A stretch of 64,000 bases of DNA from Phycomyces blakesleeanus NRRL 1555(-) (lineage: Eukaryota > Mucoromycota > Mucoromycetes > Mucorales > Phycomycetaceae). A program made the translations under genes and the position numbers. The stretch covers positions 310,001 to 374,000 of the forward strand of contig NW_017265162.1 in assembly GCF_001638985.1 (NCBI RefSeq), in the 5' to 3' direction. Below the pieces are notes generated by a model, which saw only the letters and a program-made list of their open reading frames with translations, was not told where the DNA came from and did not search any database. Of the stretch, positions 1 to 12,314 are shown piece by piece. Position 1 is the first letter of the stretch; each line of letters opens with the position of its first letter.

Positions 1-754
1 ACAAAATTGAGCGCAGTTTGTACTGCGTGAATGATTTGGACAAGATTTCCTTTTGTGTCTTGTGGTTGTGAGTATATAAGATTCAATGTACAAAGATAAG
101 CTCTTTCGTTTTTTTTATATATTTGGGATTAATTCGATTTAATACACACATGCACTTTGCTTTACTTGTCCTTCATTGCCTTGGATGAATTCTTATTTTT
201 GGTCTTGATCTTGTATTATGTTTGATTGTTTGAATATCCACAAGCTGGCCATATGACTTAATAATTGAGTATATGGTAATTTTACTGATAATTATTTTAC
301 CTCCTTCCTTCATTTCTTCCTGGCGTCTTTCTTTTATATATAAGTATAGCTATTTCATTACATTATATTGGAGTGCAGTACAGTGCAGTGCAGTGCAATA
401 CAGTGCAGCACATTTCTTTATTTAACAATTATCGATTTAAACACACCAATCTACCCAACATCTCTCTCATTCTCACCTTCGCTTCTATTCTGAATCTTGT
501 TACAACTGTATTAAATTCCGCCTTACTTTTTATATATAAATTTATACTTTCTTGATTGTCAAACAGGCCACAAGCCAATATATATATATAATAATAATAA
601 TAAAAAATATATATAAAATCTTATTTTTGGAAATAAAATAAAAATTACAAGCTTCTTCATTTAAATTGATCTTCTTTTTTTTTTTCTTCTTTTTTTTTGT
701 CAAAGACTTTCTTCTTCTTTTTTTACTTCTCTATATTTTACGTATACTTTATAA
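1..754. other. Left-edge intergenic DNA
   Basis: AT-rich sequence with no convincing coding region. A short ORF at 373-555 lies over a repeat and looks accidental. The segment holds a CAGTGCA-type repeat near 371-411 and a long pyrimidine tract at about 660-740 just before the RhoGEF start, as is common in fungal promoters. It is probably the promoter and 5' leader of the RhoGEF gene. A gene running off the left edge cannot be excluded. Confidence 0.5.
371..411. repeat. Imperfect CAGTGCA/CAGTACA short repeat
   Basis: Tandem, slightly irregular units built on CAGTGCA and CAGTACA, about 345 bp upstream of the RhoGEF start codon. Related units recur near 12252 and 33224. Confidence 0.7.
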
Positions 755-2797
755 ATGGAAAGTGCCGAACGTAAATACAATGAACTATCACTATGGCAGA
801 CCACAACCATGTCGATTCATACCAGTAGCAGTGGAGCCAGTACACAGGACGAAGCAGTAGGATCTGATTATCACTGGCAAGATCCACACGCACTTTCTTT
901 CATCACTCCACCTGCCTACACTCAACTATTGGATGATTTCTCGATTATTGACGATCTCTACGAGTCATTTGAGACCGAAGATGAAACTTCAGGTTATGGT
1001 GAGAAATAAAATAAAAAAATATAATAAACATGCACATATGTGTAACACTCATCTTGAAGAAGAGCAGGTTGTAGACACTGCAAGAAATGTAGCAAAAAAA
1101 CAGCAGGCTGTTCAGACATTATTAGATACTGAAACGCAGTACATCAGCGATTTGGGCACTCTCCTAGACATCTATGCCACCAGAACCCAATTGTGGTGCG
1201 AAATGCCTAATAATCGCGAATTACTGACCCGTAAATCACCAAATACTATCCAAGATGTCGAAATATTGCTTCGAGATTTGTCTGAGATTACAAGTATTCA
1301 CAAATCATTTCACAAAGACTTGAGCGAAAGGTGAGAATACTAATGATACCAATACCATTACAAATGCATATAATATGCTTTATTGTTATAAAGCATTATT
1401 ACTATCATTATTCTTGATCAAACTATTCAATAAAGTTAATTTAATTGTCTATTTCTTCAATTTAGGTTGCAAATCTGGGGTCCTACCCAACTTCTTTCAG
1501 ACATCTTTAGTCGACTGGTAATTTCTTTTACTTTTTTTGTAATTTTCTCGATACACACATATTCAACCTCTTTATTGTGTTTTATTATATTTTGTATATA
1601 AATATTCATTCTAGTACGACCGTACTGCCTATTACGAAACCCTTTTAAACAACTACACCAATAAAATCGTTACACTCGATATCCTCTTGAAAACCGCGCC
1701 ATTTGTAAAACTCATGGAGGTAAAACAAAAAAGAAAATAAATAGACAAATAAACATTGTTGTTGCCTTGGTCTAAGCCAAAGACAATTTGCACTGGTTGT
1801 TGCTTTATCTGACTTCCAAGATATCTCTATCTATTCATGACTTTTACAGAGCTGGACAGCAGAGTTCAACCCTCCTCTTCGTGACATCCTCACCTACTTC
1901 AAATCACCGCTGTTACAGCCCGGAGCTTATGCACGTTCCCTTGGTCAACTTGTATATTATACCGAACCATGTCACCCCGACTACCTCGGCCTTCTGAGGA
2001 TAGCTCATGCTTTCCAGGCACGTGAGGTTGACTGGAAAGAGATGTGAGTAACCTCAAATTTGTGTTTACAAAAAAAAACAAGTACACAAGCATTCAACCA
2101 TCCCCAAAAATATACATATATATATATGTATATATATATAAATTTAAATTTAAATTTAAATTTAAATAATACTGAGAATAATGATATCAACAACAGGATT
2201 CAAGATCGCCTCAATCACCTTTCTGTACTTCAAGTCTTCCGCACACTTTTACATTGTCCTGCCCATGTCACACCGACCCGGCGTTTACTGCTACAGGGTA
2301 CAATGGTCAAGATCGATCTGACCGAGCCAAGTTTGGTTACTGACACCAGGCTCTACTTCCTCTACAATGACATGCTGATTGTCAGTCGGCGCAAAGATAA
2401 GAAAGACAACAAGATAGTCTATAAAGAGACCCTCCCGTTGGTCAAGGCGGAAATTAAACTCCTGACCAAGCAATTGGCTACCCGGATGGCAGAAGTCAAG
2501 AAGCCGGCCAGTTTTCAATCGCTGTTTGGACGTAAACAACAACCGGAAGAGAACATCAACGGTGTGCCTGCTCCGATGGCATTTGGATTCGAAATCTCGA
2601 TGCCACCTGAGCATTCATTGGATAGCATAGCCATTCTTTCCAATCCTGCGGCGACTAGTGTATCTGCAGGGTCGATATCCATGCGCCGCCGCCATGTGGT
2701 CAGGACGAGGTCACTAGCAGAGCAGCAAATTTGGGTTGCAACCTTACGCCGGGTTGTCCGCGTCGTGACGGCCAAAGCACAAAATGATGGTTATTAG
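755..2797 (+). CDS. RhoGEF with DH and PH domains
   Basis: Likely guanine nucleotide exchange factor for a Rho-family GTPase at the plasma membrane or cytoskeleton. Six exons are inferred: about 755-998, 1063-1331, 1466-1517, 1615-1720, 1850-2045 and 2195-2797, giving about 490 residues. The N-terminal 80 residues are unstructured. The DH domain begins near residue 90 (QTLLDTETQYISDLG), runs through IWGPTQLLSDIF and YYETLLNNYTNKI, and ends in the fifth exon (PLLQPGAYARSLGQL). The final exon holds a PH-like domain (RLYFLYNDMLIVSRR) interrupted by a Gly/Ser-rich insert, closing with QQIWVATLRRVVR. The start is the first ATG in frame after a pyrimidine tract. The exon 1-2 junction is ambiguous by a few codons. 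The family call is firm; the GTPase partner is unknown. Confidence 0.85.
2138..2166. repeat. AAATTT microsatellite in RhoGEF intron 5
   Basis: Perfect TTTAAA units next to a TA-rich run, within the last intron of the RhoGEF gene. No function is evident. Confidence 0.7.
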
Positions 2798-3097
2798 TAT
2801 TATAGCAGGTCTATTCAAATTCTAATTTATTTATTTATTTATTCTCATTCTTTCACATACACAAATATTAAACGATTAAAATCTATTGTTAATTCTTATT
2901 ATTATCATTATTTTATATTATTTTTATTATTAATATTGTTTTGGTTGAAGAATAAGTTGGAATACACAAAAGTATAGGCAAAGAAACAAGATGAAGGATA
3001 GACAGAAACAGAAAGGGCGGGAAAGGATAAATGATTAGAAAAACTAAGATTGGCTATTCTCCTTTATGAGATTGGACAGGTTCTTTGGTTTGTCTGT

Positions 3098-5092
3098 TTA
3101 ATGTTCAGCCCACTTGATAGACTTGAGATCGATACCCTCCTGAACCTATTATACATAAATAAGGATAGTTTAATAACCAAGCTCATTCACTCATTTATAT
3201 ATAAGAAACATATTTGTTTAAAAAAGCTTACCATTTCCCAAAGTGGAGACATATCTCTCAACTTTCCAACATGTTGGCTCACACGCTGGATAACAAAATC
3301 AACCTCTTCTTGAGTAGTGAATCGTCCGATACCAAATCTAATAGAACTATGAGCCTGCTCATCATCAGCACCTAGAGCACGGAGTACATAAGAAGGTTCT
3401 AATGAAGCAGATGTACAGGCGGATCCAGAAGACAAGGCAATGTCCTTGAGAGCCATCAACAACGATTCACCCTCGACGTAGGCAAAGGACAAGTTGACAC
3501 ATCCTTAAGTCATAATTGTTTGTTGTTAGAATACTTTCTTTCTTTTATACAAAAAAAAGGCTATACATTATATATTATTTACCTGGGTAACTCTTGAAAG
3601 GATCTCCGTTACGGGTTACTTCGGGAATTCTTTCATTAATACCATCGATCAGGCGCTGAGAAAGAGCAGAGATGTGCTTATGATCATACTATAATTATGA
3701 TTATTTTTAATATATATGTATTAGTAAATTTGGACATTTGTATATGCATATGCATATGTATTGTATTGTATTTGTATATGCTTAAAGTGTCTCAGAACCC
3801 CTGCACAATGGATCCTGACAAAGACTGTAGGAAATTAAGATTATGAAAGAATTCAACCGAGATCGAACCCTTTCAATAATCTCTTTTTTTGAATCCTTTC
3901 TTCGTTCACATTGGCGTTATTTTTACCGTGCGACGAACACGATTCATCACTGACACTATCCACCACCACTACTAATACTACTACTAATAAAACAAATTTC
4001 TGTATATATATTCTTACCTCCATCTCCTCGCGTGCCACACGACAGGCCTCACCCAAGCCTACAGTAAGCATGGTGGGCACAGTTCCACTTCGAATACCAC
4101 GTTCCTGACCACCACCACTCTGGATGGCGTCGATTCTGACACGTGGCCGGCGACGAACGTACACGGCTCCAATTCCCTTTGGGCCGTACAATTTGTGACC
4201 AGAAATGCTCATCAAGTCAATGTTCATCGAATTGACGTCCATGGGAACCTTGCCGACTGCCTGTGCAGCATCGGTGTGGAAAAAGACCTTTTTGGCCTTG
4301 CAGATAGCACCGATTTCGGCAACAGGCTGTAAGACACCGATCTCGTTGTTGACAGTCATGATTGAGACCAGGGCAGTGTCGGGACGAATGGCTTCTTCGA
4401 GCAACTTAAGATCCACCAAGCCATTGGACTGGACAGGAAGGTAAGTTACCTCGAATCCTTCTTCTTGCAGAACACGGCAAGAATCAAGGACACATTTGTG
4501 TTCCTAATGAACAAAATAACCGAATTCATTTTAATCGATTTTAATTGGGTTAGATTGAATTGCAATTGAATTAAAATCAAGATGTATTGCGTTGTATTAA
4601 TAATCAAAATCAAAGCACAAACCCCAATCAACATCCACACACAGTGAGAGTGAGAGGGTGAGAGATTGAGAGATTGAGATTGAGAGAAGGAGAAGGAGAA
4701 ATTTAATTTAAGCTCTTCTAAATTTGGAAATCCAAAGAGAAATATTACTTACAATCAGGGTAGTGATTAAATGACGCTTTTTGTTTTTGTAGAAGCGAGC
4801 AACACCTTTGATGCTAAGATTGTTGGACTCGGTAGCTCCAGAAGTAAAGATAATTTCCTTGGGATCAGCGCCAATCAACTTTGCAACCTCTTCACGTGCT
4901 GCATCGACAGCCTTTTCGGACTCCCAGCCATAAGGGTGGGTTCTAGAGTGAGGATTGCCGTACAATTCGGTCATGTAAGGCAACATTGCATCCAGCACAC
5001 GAGGGTCCATTGGACTAGTGGCTTGCATGTCAAGGTAAACAGGACGGCCTTCCTTGGCAACAGCTTCAGCCTTGAAGCCTAGTGTGTCTAGA

Positions 5093-5123
<31 letters not shown>

Positions 5124-5430
5124 AGTAAATAAATAAAGTAAATGTGTATATAATTGTCAGTTTATTGTTTTGCTTTGTTTATTTGTTTGTATTTTGTTTT
5201 TTGTTTTTTAAAGTGAATGAATAAATGAAGTTTGGCTATCTATACAATAAATGTCGTTTGAACCATTTATATGTACTTATTTATTTGTTTTTTTTTCATA
5301 TTTCTTTACCTGCTGCGGGAGCTACAATTTCGGCAGCTCTTTGAACAGAAGCACTATGAGTCAATCTAGTGAATGGAATCAAATGGCGTGCATTTGGAAT
5401 CGCACGTCTAAATAGAGTTCTTGGAAGCAT
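3098..5430 (-). CDS. NFS1: Cysteine desulfurase, mitochondrial
   Basis: PLP-dependent enzyme that takes sulfur from cysteine as a persulfide for Fe-S cluster assembly with Isd11 and Isu in the mitochondrial matrix. It starts at 5430 with an Arg/Ser-rich presequence ([16 protein letters not shown]). Six exons are inferred, about 455 residues. Visible hallmarks are [24 protein letters not shown], the PLP aspartate motif [12 protein letters not shown], the PLP lysine in [22 protein letters not shown], and the catalytic cysteine loop [13 protein letters not shown]. The last exon is only about 16 codons (3098-3147) and ends in IKWAEH, the usual NFS1 C-terminus. Introns lie near 5084-5310, 4505-4750, 3690-4018, 3506-3583 and 3148-3231. 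It is tail-to-tail with the RhoGEF gene, 300 bp apart. Complete and typical. Confidence 0.97.
5090..5150. repeat. TAAA microsatellite in NFS1 intron 1
   Basis: Run of TAAA units interrupted by two TAAAG steps, inside the first NFS1 intron. Confidence 0.7.
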
Positions 5431-6387
5431 TCTTATTCTTATTTTTATTATTATTATATTAAATTATATTAAATATTAAAAATATTAAAAAAAAAACAAT
5501 AATATTATTTAATATAAATATATAATATAATTCTAAAGGGTTGGAAAGAGTAGGGAAAATAAGAAAAGTCAACGGAGAAAAAAAAATTAAAAAAAAAAAA
5601 AGACGCAGTTTTATGTATTTTTCCAAAAATTAAATAATAATAAAAAATATATTATTTTATGTATTGAGTGTGGAGTATGTGTGTGTGTGTGTGTGTGTGG
5701 AGTTATAAGGAAAACCATCTACAAATCTGGCTGACGTGTCCAATCGATCATCTGAGTTGCAATAAACAAACACGATGACCAAAAAAGGAAAAGAGGAAGA
5801 AAACAAATAAGGATACAAATATGATAATATTGAAACAGAAATTGAAACAGAAAAAGAAAGACAGGAAAGAACAATGGAGAAAAAGGATCTATAATTCACA
5901 GTATATGTACAAGGCAATAAATCAAAAAATACAATAAGGATAAAAATATAAAGAGAAAAAAGAAAATCATACATAAATGAGAGAGTGAGATATTGGGATA
6001 TGTGAGGAATGGAGGGAAAAAAAAAGAAAAGAAGATCTATAGTAAAAGAAAAAGGATAAAATATACTGATGAGAATGAGCGTACACAAGAAAGACAAAAA
6101 TGAAAATGTAAAGGAGTGAATGGTGCGTGAGTATATGGATTGAGGGAGGGTTGTGTATAGGTCGTGAATTATGTAAGTGTGAGTGTATATGTGAGTGTTG
6201 GTTTCGTGAATGTGTGAAAGAACAGAAACAGATTGAATATATAAGTGTGGAAAAGTGTGTGTGAGAGAGAGAGGAAAAGGAAATGAAACTGGCATAGTGA
6301 GATAAAAGAAATATAGGGAAGTGATATAAAGAGAAAAGGTCTTGAAGGGATGACGAGGATGCGGTGATGTTGAAGGGGTGAAACATA
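5431..6387. other. Intergenic, purine-rich on the + strand
   Basis: Lies between the NFS1 start and the zinc-finger gene stop, both on the minus strand. It is strongly purine-rich on + (pyrimidine-rich on -), which opens a long spurious minus-strand reading frame of low-complexity Phe/Ser/Leu/His content. It also holds a (GT)n run near 5678-5698. It probably contains the NFS1 promoter and the zinc-finger gene 3' UTR. Confidence 0.6.
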
Positions 6388-8258
6388 TTAACAGTAATCA
6401 GAAAATACATAGGCCGAAGAAGAGGAAGTTGAGGAGACTTGGGCAGTATTGGGCCAGGCACGAGGAGCGACAATTGCTCTAAGGTCAGGTACATGGCGAG
6501 GCATAGCATATCTCCTCCGGGCAGTTTTCTGGACCTGGTTGTTGGCACGCTTCGGGAGAGAGCCTAATGGCTTCCGGGCGACCATGGGAGTTTCGTGCGA
6601 CTTTCCGTGCTTACGAAGAGATCTCGAGTGGAAATAAGCTTTTCCACAGCCACGGACAGGGCAGGCATAGGGTCGTACATTAGAGTGAGTCTTAATGTGA
6701 GTGTTGAGGGAATCTGGGCGAGAGAAACGCTTGTCGCAACCTAATGTAATTGTTGTTATTAGTATGATGAATATAATAATAATTGTAAGCATAATACTAA
6801 ATTTTAATTTTAATTTTAATTTTAATTTTAATTTTAATTTTAATTTTAATTTTATTTTTAATTTTATTTTTATTTTTAATTTTAATTTTCATTTTATTTT
6901 TTATTTTTTTATTTACCTTGAACAGTGCAGACAAAGGGTCTTTCGCCAGTATGGGTACGCATGTGGTTGTGCATCTTGTGACGCTTCATAAAGGGCTTCT
7001 GGTTACGAGGACAATCAGACCACTCGCAATGATAGGCAGGCTAAAAAAATATTAAATGAAGAAGAAACAATTGGATGAGACAATAATTCATAATAATACT
7101 TGTGGGCTGTTGATCTGTGTATTAAATAATAATAAAAACTAATTTTACCTTGCCACTGCCAACGTGGTTCTCTTTAATGTGAGTAATCAGCTGATTCAAC
7201 TTGGACAAATGAATTCCACAGTTGGCCCAACGACAGACATAGGATTTCTCTTCTTGGACTATAATAATGATAGTAATAAAGAATATGTGATTTATTAGAA
7301 TAAGTCAAGATAAAAGACATACATAAAAAGTATTATCTATATATCAAATGAATGAATATCTTACCAAGAGGCTGTCTGGACTGTCTTTCCTTTTCGAGTT
7401 GGACTACACGCTCAATAAGTTCTGCTCGTGACAGATGGCCAAATAGGGCCGAGGCAGAGGCAAGTTTGCTCTCTACAGGATAGCAGGAGGACTCGAATTC
7501 CATCTCGGGCGAGGGAGAAGCCACAAGGCTCTCGGGTGATTGCCATTCAGTGGGCATCTCTGGGCTGACAGAGGCAGGATAGGGAAAGACCTAATAGTAT
7601 AAACAATTTTTTTTTAAAAAAAAAGATTAGTGATTAATATTAATAATAGTAATAATAATAATATTATTATTACTAATATCTATATGCATACCTCTGAGGG
7701 TACAACTAAGGCTTCATAAGCAGCTGGGTCAAAGGATTCCTGGAAAGGAAGATGAAGCAAGCTGGAGTTTGAAAGACAATAAGAATCATAGAGGGGGTCT
7801 TGGGCGTAAGAGGACCAGTTGAGCTGTTGCTGGTGCTGGTGTTGTTCGTGGTGGTGGTGATGGTAATGTTTTTGGTCGGAGTAAAATGTCGCATGAATGG
7901 CGTCGTCAGACACAGTTGAGGGTTGCCACAGGGGCGAAACTGTGGTGTGGGCGAGGAAAGAATCGGGATTGTCGTAGTTTGTGTCGCACGTAGGAAGATC
8001 TGGTGTACGAACACCAGTAGAAGAAGACATTGAAGGAGAGTCGAGTTGGTGTTGGGACATCCAGGTGAAAGGAATACTACCAGTAGTAGTAGTAGTATTA
8101 TTAGTAGTAGCAGTATCACAGTGGCTCATCCAAGCGTAAGGAGAGTCGGTGAGAAGTGGACTAGGTGAGTTGATAGTCATGTTGGAAGAAGGGTAAAGAG
8201 GATAAAGAGGAGAGACGGTGAAGATTGGGGAAGTAGGTGTTTCTTTGGTAGGGTCCAT
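6388..8258 (-). CDS. C2H2 zinc-finger transcription factor, four fingers
   Basis: Likely nuclear DNA-binding regulator. Five exons are inferred: about 8258-7690, 7592-7363, 7260-7150, 7042-6916 and 6740-6388. The N-terminal half is Ser/Thr/Pro/Asn-rich, with a His/Gln-rich stretch near residues 140-155, and ends in a short leucine-rich helix (ELIERVVQLEKE). Four fingers follow: CRWANC with HIKENH, CEWSDC with HMRTH, CTVQGC with HIKTH, and CPVRGC with HGKSH. The Trp in the first two fingers and the linker HTGERPFVC recall GLI/ZIC- or Zap1-type arrays. The C-terminal tail is basic then Ser-rich. Several fungal factors share this layout, so no target or gene name is assigned. The start is the only good ATG before the S/T/P-rich region. 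Confidence 0.85.
6796..6912. repeat. AATTTT microsatellite in the zinc-finger gene intron
   Basis: About 100 bp of tandem AATTTT/TTTTAA units fill most of the intron between fingers 2 and 3. Confidence 0.8.
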
Positions 8259-8669
8259 TGGATTGTTTAAGAAAATAGAGAAGAGGTGAAATGGTTTTTA
8301 TGTTGTTGGTCGTCTTGGAAGCGAAACTAAAGAAGATTTTTTCTGGAAAGAGGTTCGAATTTCAAACGGTCAATTTATACTATTTGCTTTTTGGTGCTAT
8401 TGTGGTTCGACATTTAATAAAAGAAAAAAAGAAAAAAGAAAAAAGAAAAAAGAAAGTGCCTTACCGAATCACAGTCCGAATTCCATATAATTTCATCGGA
8501 AGACAAGCTAATTCGGAAGTTCTATCTACAAAAGAGAGAGAGAGAGAGAGGGAGAAAAAGAAAAAGAAAAAGAAAAAGAAAAAGAAAAAGGGAGATTATG
8601 TGATAATATTATACAGAACACATACGTTTATTCATTTAATTCACTTTTGTTATCATGGTTACTATTGCT

Positions 8670-8744
8670 ATGACTACTGTTACCATGACTACTATTAGTA
8701 TAACTACTGTTACTATGACTACTGTTACTATGACTACTGTTACC
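8670..8744. repeat. 15-bp tandem repeat, five copies
   Basis: Five head-to-tail copies of ATGACTACTGTTACY with a few substitutions, about 410 bp upstream of the zinc-finger gene start. A weaker sixth unit lies just before it. Confidence 0.8.
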
Positions 8745-9180
8745 ATAGATATTTTTACATATTAAAAAAATGTTATTATTAAAGAAGAAAATAGAAGCAA
8801 AAAAAAACTATATACAGAGAAACAATTGCGTGACATTTTTGGCTTTCACATGGGCGAGTTTCTCATACAAGCCAAAATTCTTATTTTTGATTTTTAATAT
8901 TTTTGTTATTTTTTTTTAATGATCTATATTTCTTATTTTATTTTACTTTACTTTATTTACATGTGGCAAACACTTAAGTCTAATGAATTACAAAATGCCT
9001 GTTGTGATGTGGTTTTATTTTTCTGGTGACGATCACTCCGCAACAAACAACAGCCAACCCTCTTTAATATATAACACAAATATAACCCAAGCGGAACTAG
9101 GCTCGTGCGCACACATGTCGAACCACACGACAATCAAGAAACACACACTCACACACTCACCCATAAAAAAATCCAACAAA

Positions 9181-9245
9181 AAAATATGCACACACAAATA
9201 CACAAATACACAAATACACAAATACACAAATATACAAATATACAA
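9181..9245. repeat. ACACAAAT tandem repeat
   Basis: Repeated CACAAATA/TACAAATA units downstream of ATP3. Low-complexity, no coding content. Confidence 0.75.
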
Positions 9246-9641
9246 CTAACCAGTCAACCAACCAACTTTAATCGCCTGTTAGCCAAAAATATCACTCGAT
9301 TTCTCTACACTGGCTCTCCTGTTTCCTACCCTCAATCTCATTTACGTTGAATCGCGTGGCAAAGAAGGACCAAAAATAGTTTCTTGATTGACATCCTGTC
9401 CTTCCTATACAACCATGCACGCACGATATACACACACACAAACACTTCTCAAAGTACAAAAAAATCATAATTTTGAATTTTGACTCCAAAATAATCTTTA
9501 CAAAACTATTATTACTACTGCTGTCATTGATCTGAAATGGTAAAGAGCCGAATCTTTACTACTTTTATTTTTTTTTATTTTTATTTTTTACTTTTACTTT
9601 TTATTTTCTTAAATTAATTATCATAATTACACAAATAATAT

Positions 9642-10484
9642 CTAAAGAGCAGATGCACCAGTAATAATATCAACTACAAAAAATAATAATAGTAATAATA
9701 GAAAACCAAGAAATTAATATTAAACATACTATACACACACAAAACACAAAACTTACTCAATTCGTTGGTAATGACAGCCTGGCGACCACGGTTGTAGGTC
9801 ATGGTGAGCTTTGTGATCATCTCTCCGGCGTTTTTGGTAGCGTTCTCCATAGCAGCACGCTTGGCGGACATCTCGGCAGCATGTCCCTCAACCATAGCCC
9901 AGTAGATAGAGTTTGCAAAGTTGAACTCCTGGAGGTTAGCAAGAACATCATCTTCGATCTCATAAACAGCGAAGTTGGGCGAGGCCTTGAATGCGTTGTC
10001 AGAGTAGACAGTGATTGAATCAGCTTCGTAGGAAATGGCAGACAAGAACTTGTTGTAAACGATCTTGGCAGAGTCAAACTCGATGCCGTCAGCCTTGATT
10101 ACATCAACAATTGAACTGGCCTCGGTGAAGGTAGGAACAGCCTTGCCGATCTGGTTGAACGAAAGGGTGATGTTGGAGCGCACAGCACGGGACAATTGTG
10201 CTTTGGGCTTGTCACCCAAAACAACAACACGGCCTTCGGGGTTAGCTTCGACTGCACGACGGGTGGCCTTGGAGACACTAGAATGGATACCACCGCACAG
10301 ACCACGGTCAGATGAAGAGGCAACAATCAATTCAACGCCTCCATCGGTAGCTTTGGTCTCGGCACTCTGGAAAAGAGCTTTTTCGTTGTTGTTGTTTTGA
10401 ATTTTGATTTTAAGGGGTATTTTTTTATATCAATATCACAATACATAATCAAATTATCAATTATCAATTATCAATTATTATTTA

Positions 10485-10515
<31 letters not shown>

Positions 10516-10965
10516 ATTATTATTATTATTATTATTAGAATTAAAATTTAATATCTCACAGTTGGATGCAACACCAAAGGCGCGGGCAGTATCCATGTTA
10601 CGCTGAGCCTTGGCAACCTTGGTAGAGGCAATCATCTTCATAGACTTTGTGATCTTTTCAATGTTCTGGACGGAACGAAGACGCTGCTGAACTAGTAATG
10701 GAATTAGCTTTAAGTTTCTCAGTGGAAAATTGTCTTACTTTCTCTCAGAGTGGCCATGTTACGGGCTTGGATGCCATTGCTAATATAAATATTTTATTTT
10801 TTTAAGACAGTTTTAATATATGTGTGTATATGTGCAAGCGTGTTGCAATTTGCATTATGAATTGAATTGAATTGAATTGAGTTATTATCTAATGCTGATT
10901 CGTCATTGCGTGCTTTACCTCAAGGGAGCTACAGCAGGACGAACAGCAAGACGGGTGGTGAACAT
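9642..10965 (-). CDS. ATP3: ATP synthase F1 gamma subunit, mitochondrial
   Basis: Central rotor shaft of the mitochondrial F1Fo ATP synthase, turning inside the alpha3-beta3 head. It starts at 10965 with a short presequence (MFTTRLAVRPAVAPL), then an N-terminal helix exon (NGIQARNMATLRE) and VQQRLRSVQNIEKITKSMKM. The middle carries SSDRGLCGGIHSSV, and the C-terminal helix ends in MTYNRGRQAVITNEL. A tiny last exon encodes VDIITGASAL, the classic gamma C-terminus. Introns lie near 9675-9755, 10371-10560, 10690-10740 and 10780-10918. Length and ends match the family, so the call is firm. Confidence 0.97.
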
Positions 10966-11054
10966 TATAATGCCAAACAAGGAAAGGTAATTGTCGAAAC
11001 GAAAAGATAATAAAATTTCTGAGCGGGGGTCCTATCACAATCAATCCAACCTTC

Positions 11055-11250
11055 CCTGCCCTGCCCTGCCCTGTCCTGCTCTACCCTACCCTAGCTTCTG
11101 CCCTAGCTCTGCTCTGGCTGGCTGGCTTACTCTGGCCAGCCCAGCCCAACCCAGCCCAACCCAGCTCAGTCCTGCTAAACTCAGCTCAGCTTAGCCTAGC
11201 CTAGCCCTGTCTTGTATTTCTGTCTTGCCCTGTTCTGGTCCTGTCCTGCT
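11055..11250. repeat. CCTGC / CCAGCC / AGCTCAG quasi-repeats
   Basis: Degenerate pentamer to decamer units (CCCTG, CCCAACCCAG, CAGCTTAGCCTAG) in a locally GC-rich patch just upstream of ATP3. A short related patch occurs near 15137-15170 upstream of the SDR gene. Confidence 0.65.
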
Positions 11251-12251
11251 TTTTATTCTCCCCCCCCTCCAATTTTTTTTTCTCACTCATACTTTTTTCT
11301 TTCATAAAATGAGAAAAGGAAAAAGGATCAAGGTGGCTGATGTGATTTTTCTGGTGTTGACGTCACACAGTTTGTGTCTTTTCTTTTTTGTATAATAAAA
11401 AGTTACTTTTTTCCGTTCTAATTTATTTTTGGGTGGTGCGTTTGGAGAAATGTTAATTAAAATGTATAATTACTTCTTATTGCTGTTACTGTTTGACATC
11501 TTTACACAAGAAATATACTATTTATAATACTCACTCACTCACACACACAAATATCTATATAAAATTATTGCATGATTATTATTGCTTTTATTTCTTGCTG
11601 CTGTTTTTTTTTGTTTCTTTCTCTATTGATACTGCTGCTGCCGCTTAAATTATAAAAGATAGATAGATACTTGGAAAGGTTCCAAGTGTTACCAACACAT
11701 CAAGTGCCAGCTTAAAACCCTTTTGAAATAGAAAAGAAACGATTAATGGAATAAAAATCTTGTGACCATGACACTATGAAAATGACATGAAAGCTTTGGA
11801 GTACCAATCATTATTTTTCTCTACCCTTTTTTTTATTTTCTTTCCTTCTTTCTTTTTTAATAATAATAAATAATAATGATTGCAATTTAATTAAGACTCG
11901 TGCAGTTGAAAATCCCAAAAAAAAAATGATAATAATTATAATTTTTAATTCTTAATTATAGACATAAGCATAATGTCGCTGCTGCTGCACACTTCTTGTT
12001 TTTGGTTAACTTTACTCTAGTTGTACAAGCGAGCATGTTTTATTCTTTTCTGGAGAATATCACCAGCAAAATACATTCAAAGACTATGTTTTTTTTTAAT
12101 AATAGCAATCTGTACCCACTTTTTTGTTTGAAGCTTATCTTGAATAGAAACGAAGCACAAAAGCGTTTTGATCAGTTGTTTATTTTGTATCATTATTAAA
12201 ATTATTAAATTCTTTATTTCTTTGTATTTTATATTTCAATTAATGTATACA

Positions 12252-12314
12252 CAGTGTACAGTGTACAGTGCACAGTGTACAGTGTACAGTGCACAGTGTA
12301 CAGTGCACAGTGTA
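12252..12314. repeat. Heptamer array CAGTGYA, nine copies
   Basis: Nine perfect-length 7-bp units, CAGTGTA or CAGTGCA, about 210 bp upstream of the COX20 start codon. The variable base follows the order T,T,C,T,T,C,T,C,T. Overlapping units create repeated TGTACA/TGCACA palindromes. Confidence 0.9.

Larger units (their letters stand above)
8259..9641. other. Intergenic region rich in simple repeats
   Basis: No gene is seen between the zinc-finger start (minus strand) and the ATP3 stop. The stretch holds GAAAAA-type purine runs at 8420-8452 and 8535-8592, a 15-bp tandem repeat at 8670-8744, and an ACACAAAT-type repeat at 9181-9245. Open frames over these are repeat translations. The first part is presumably the zinc-finger promoter. 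Confidence 0.55.

Noticed and set aside
3782..3880. GATCGAACCC, resembling an inverted tRNA T-loop, in an NFS1 intron
   Set aside because: The flanking bases do not pair as a T-stem or acceptor stem, and no D-arm or anticodon arm was found.
5657..6295. 212-codon open frame on the minus strand
   Set aside because: Low-complexity Phe/Ser/His/Leu sequence created by a purine-rich + strand between NFS1 and the zinc-finger gene. No domain, no conserved-looking start.
8291..8698. 135-codon open frame beside the zinc-finger gene
   Set aside because: Runs through GAAAAA repeats giving Lys runs; it lies in the zinc-finger promoter.
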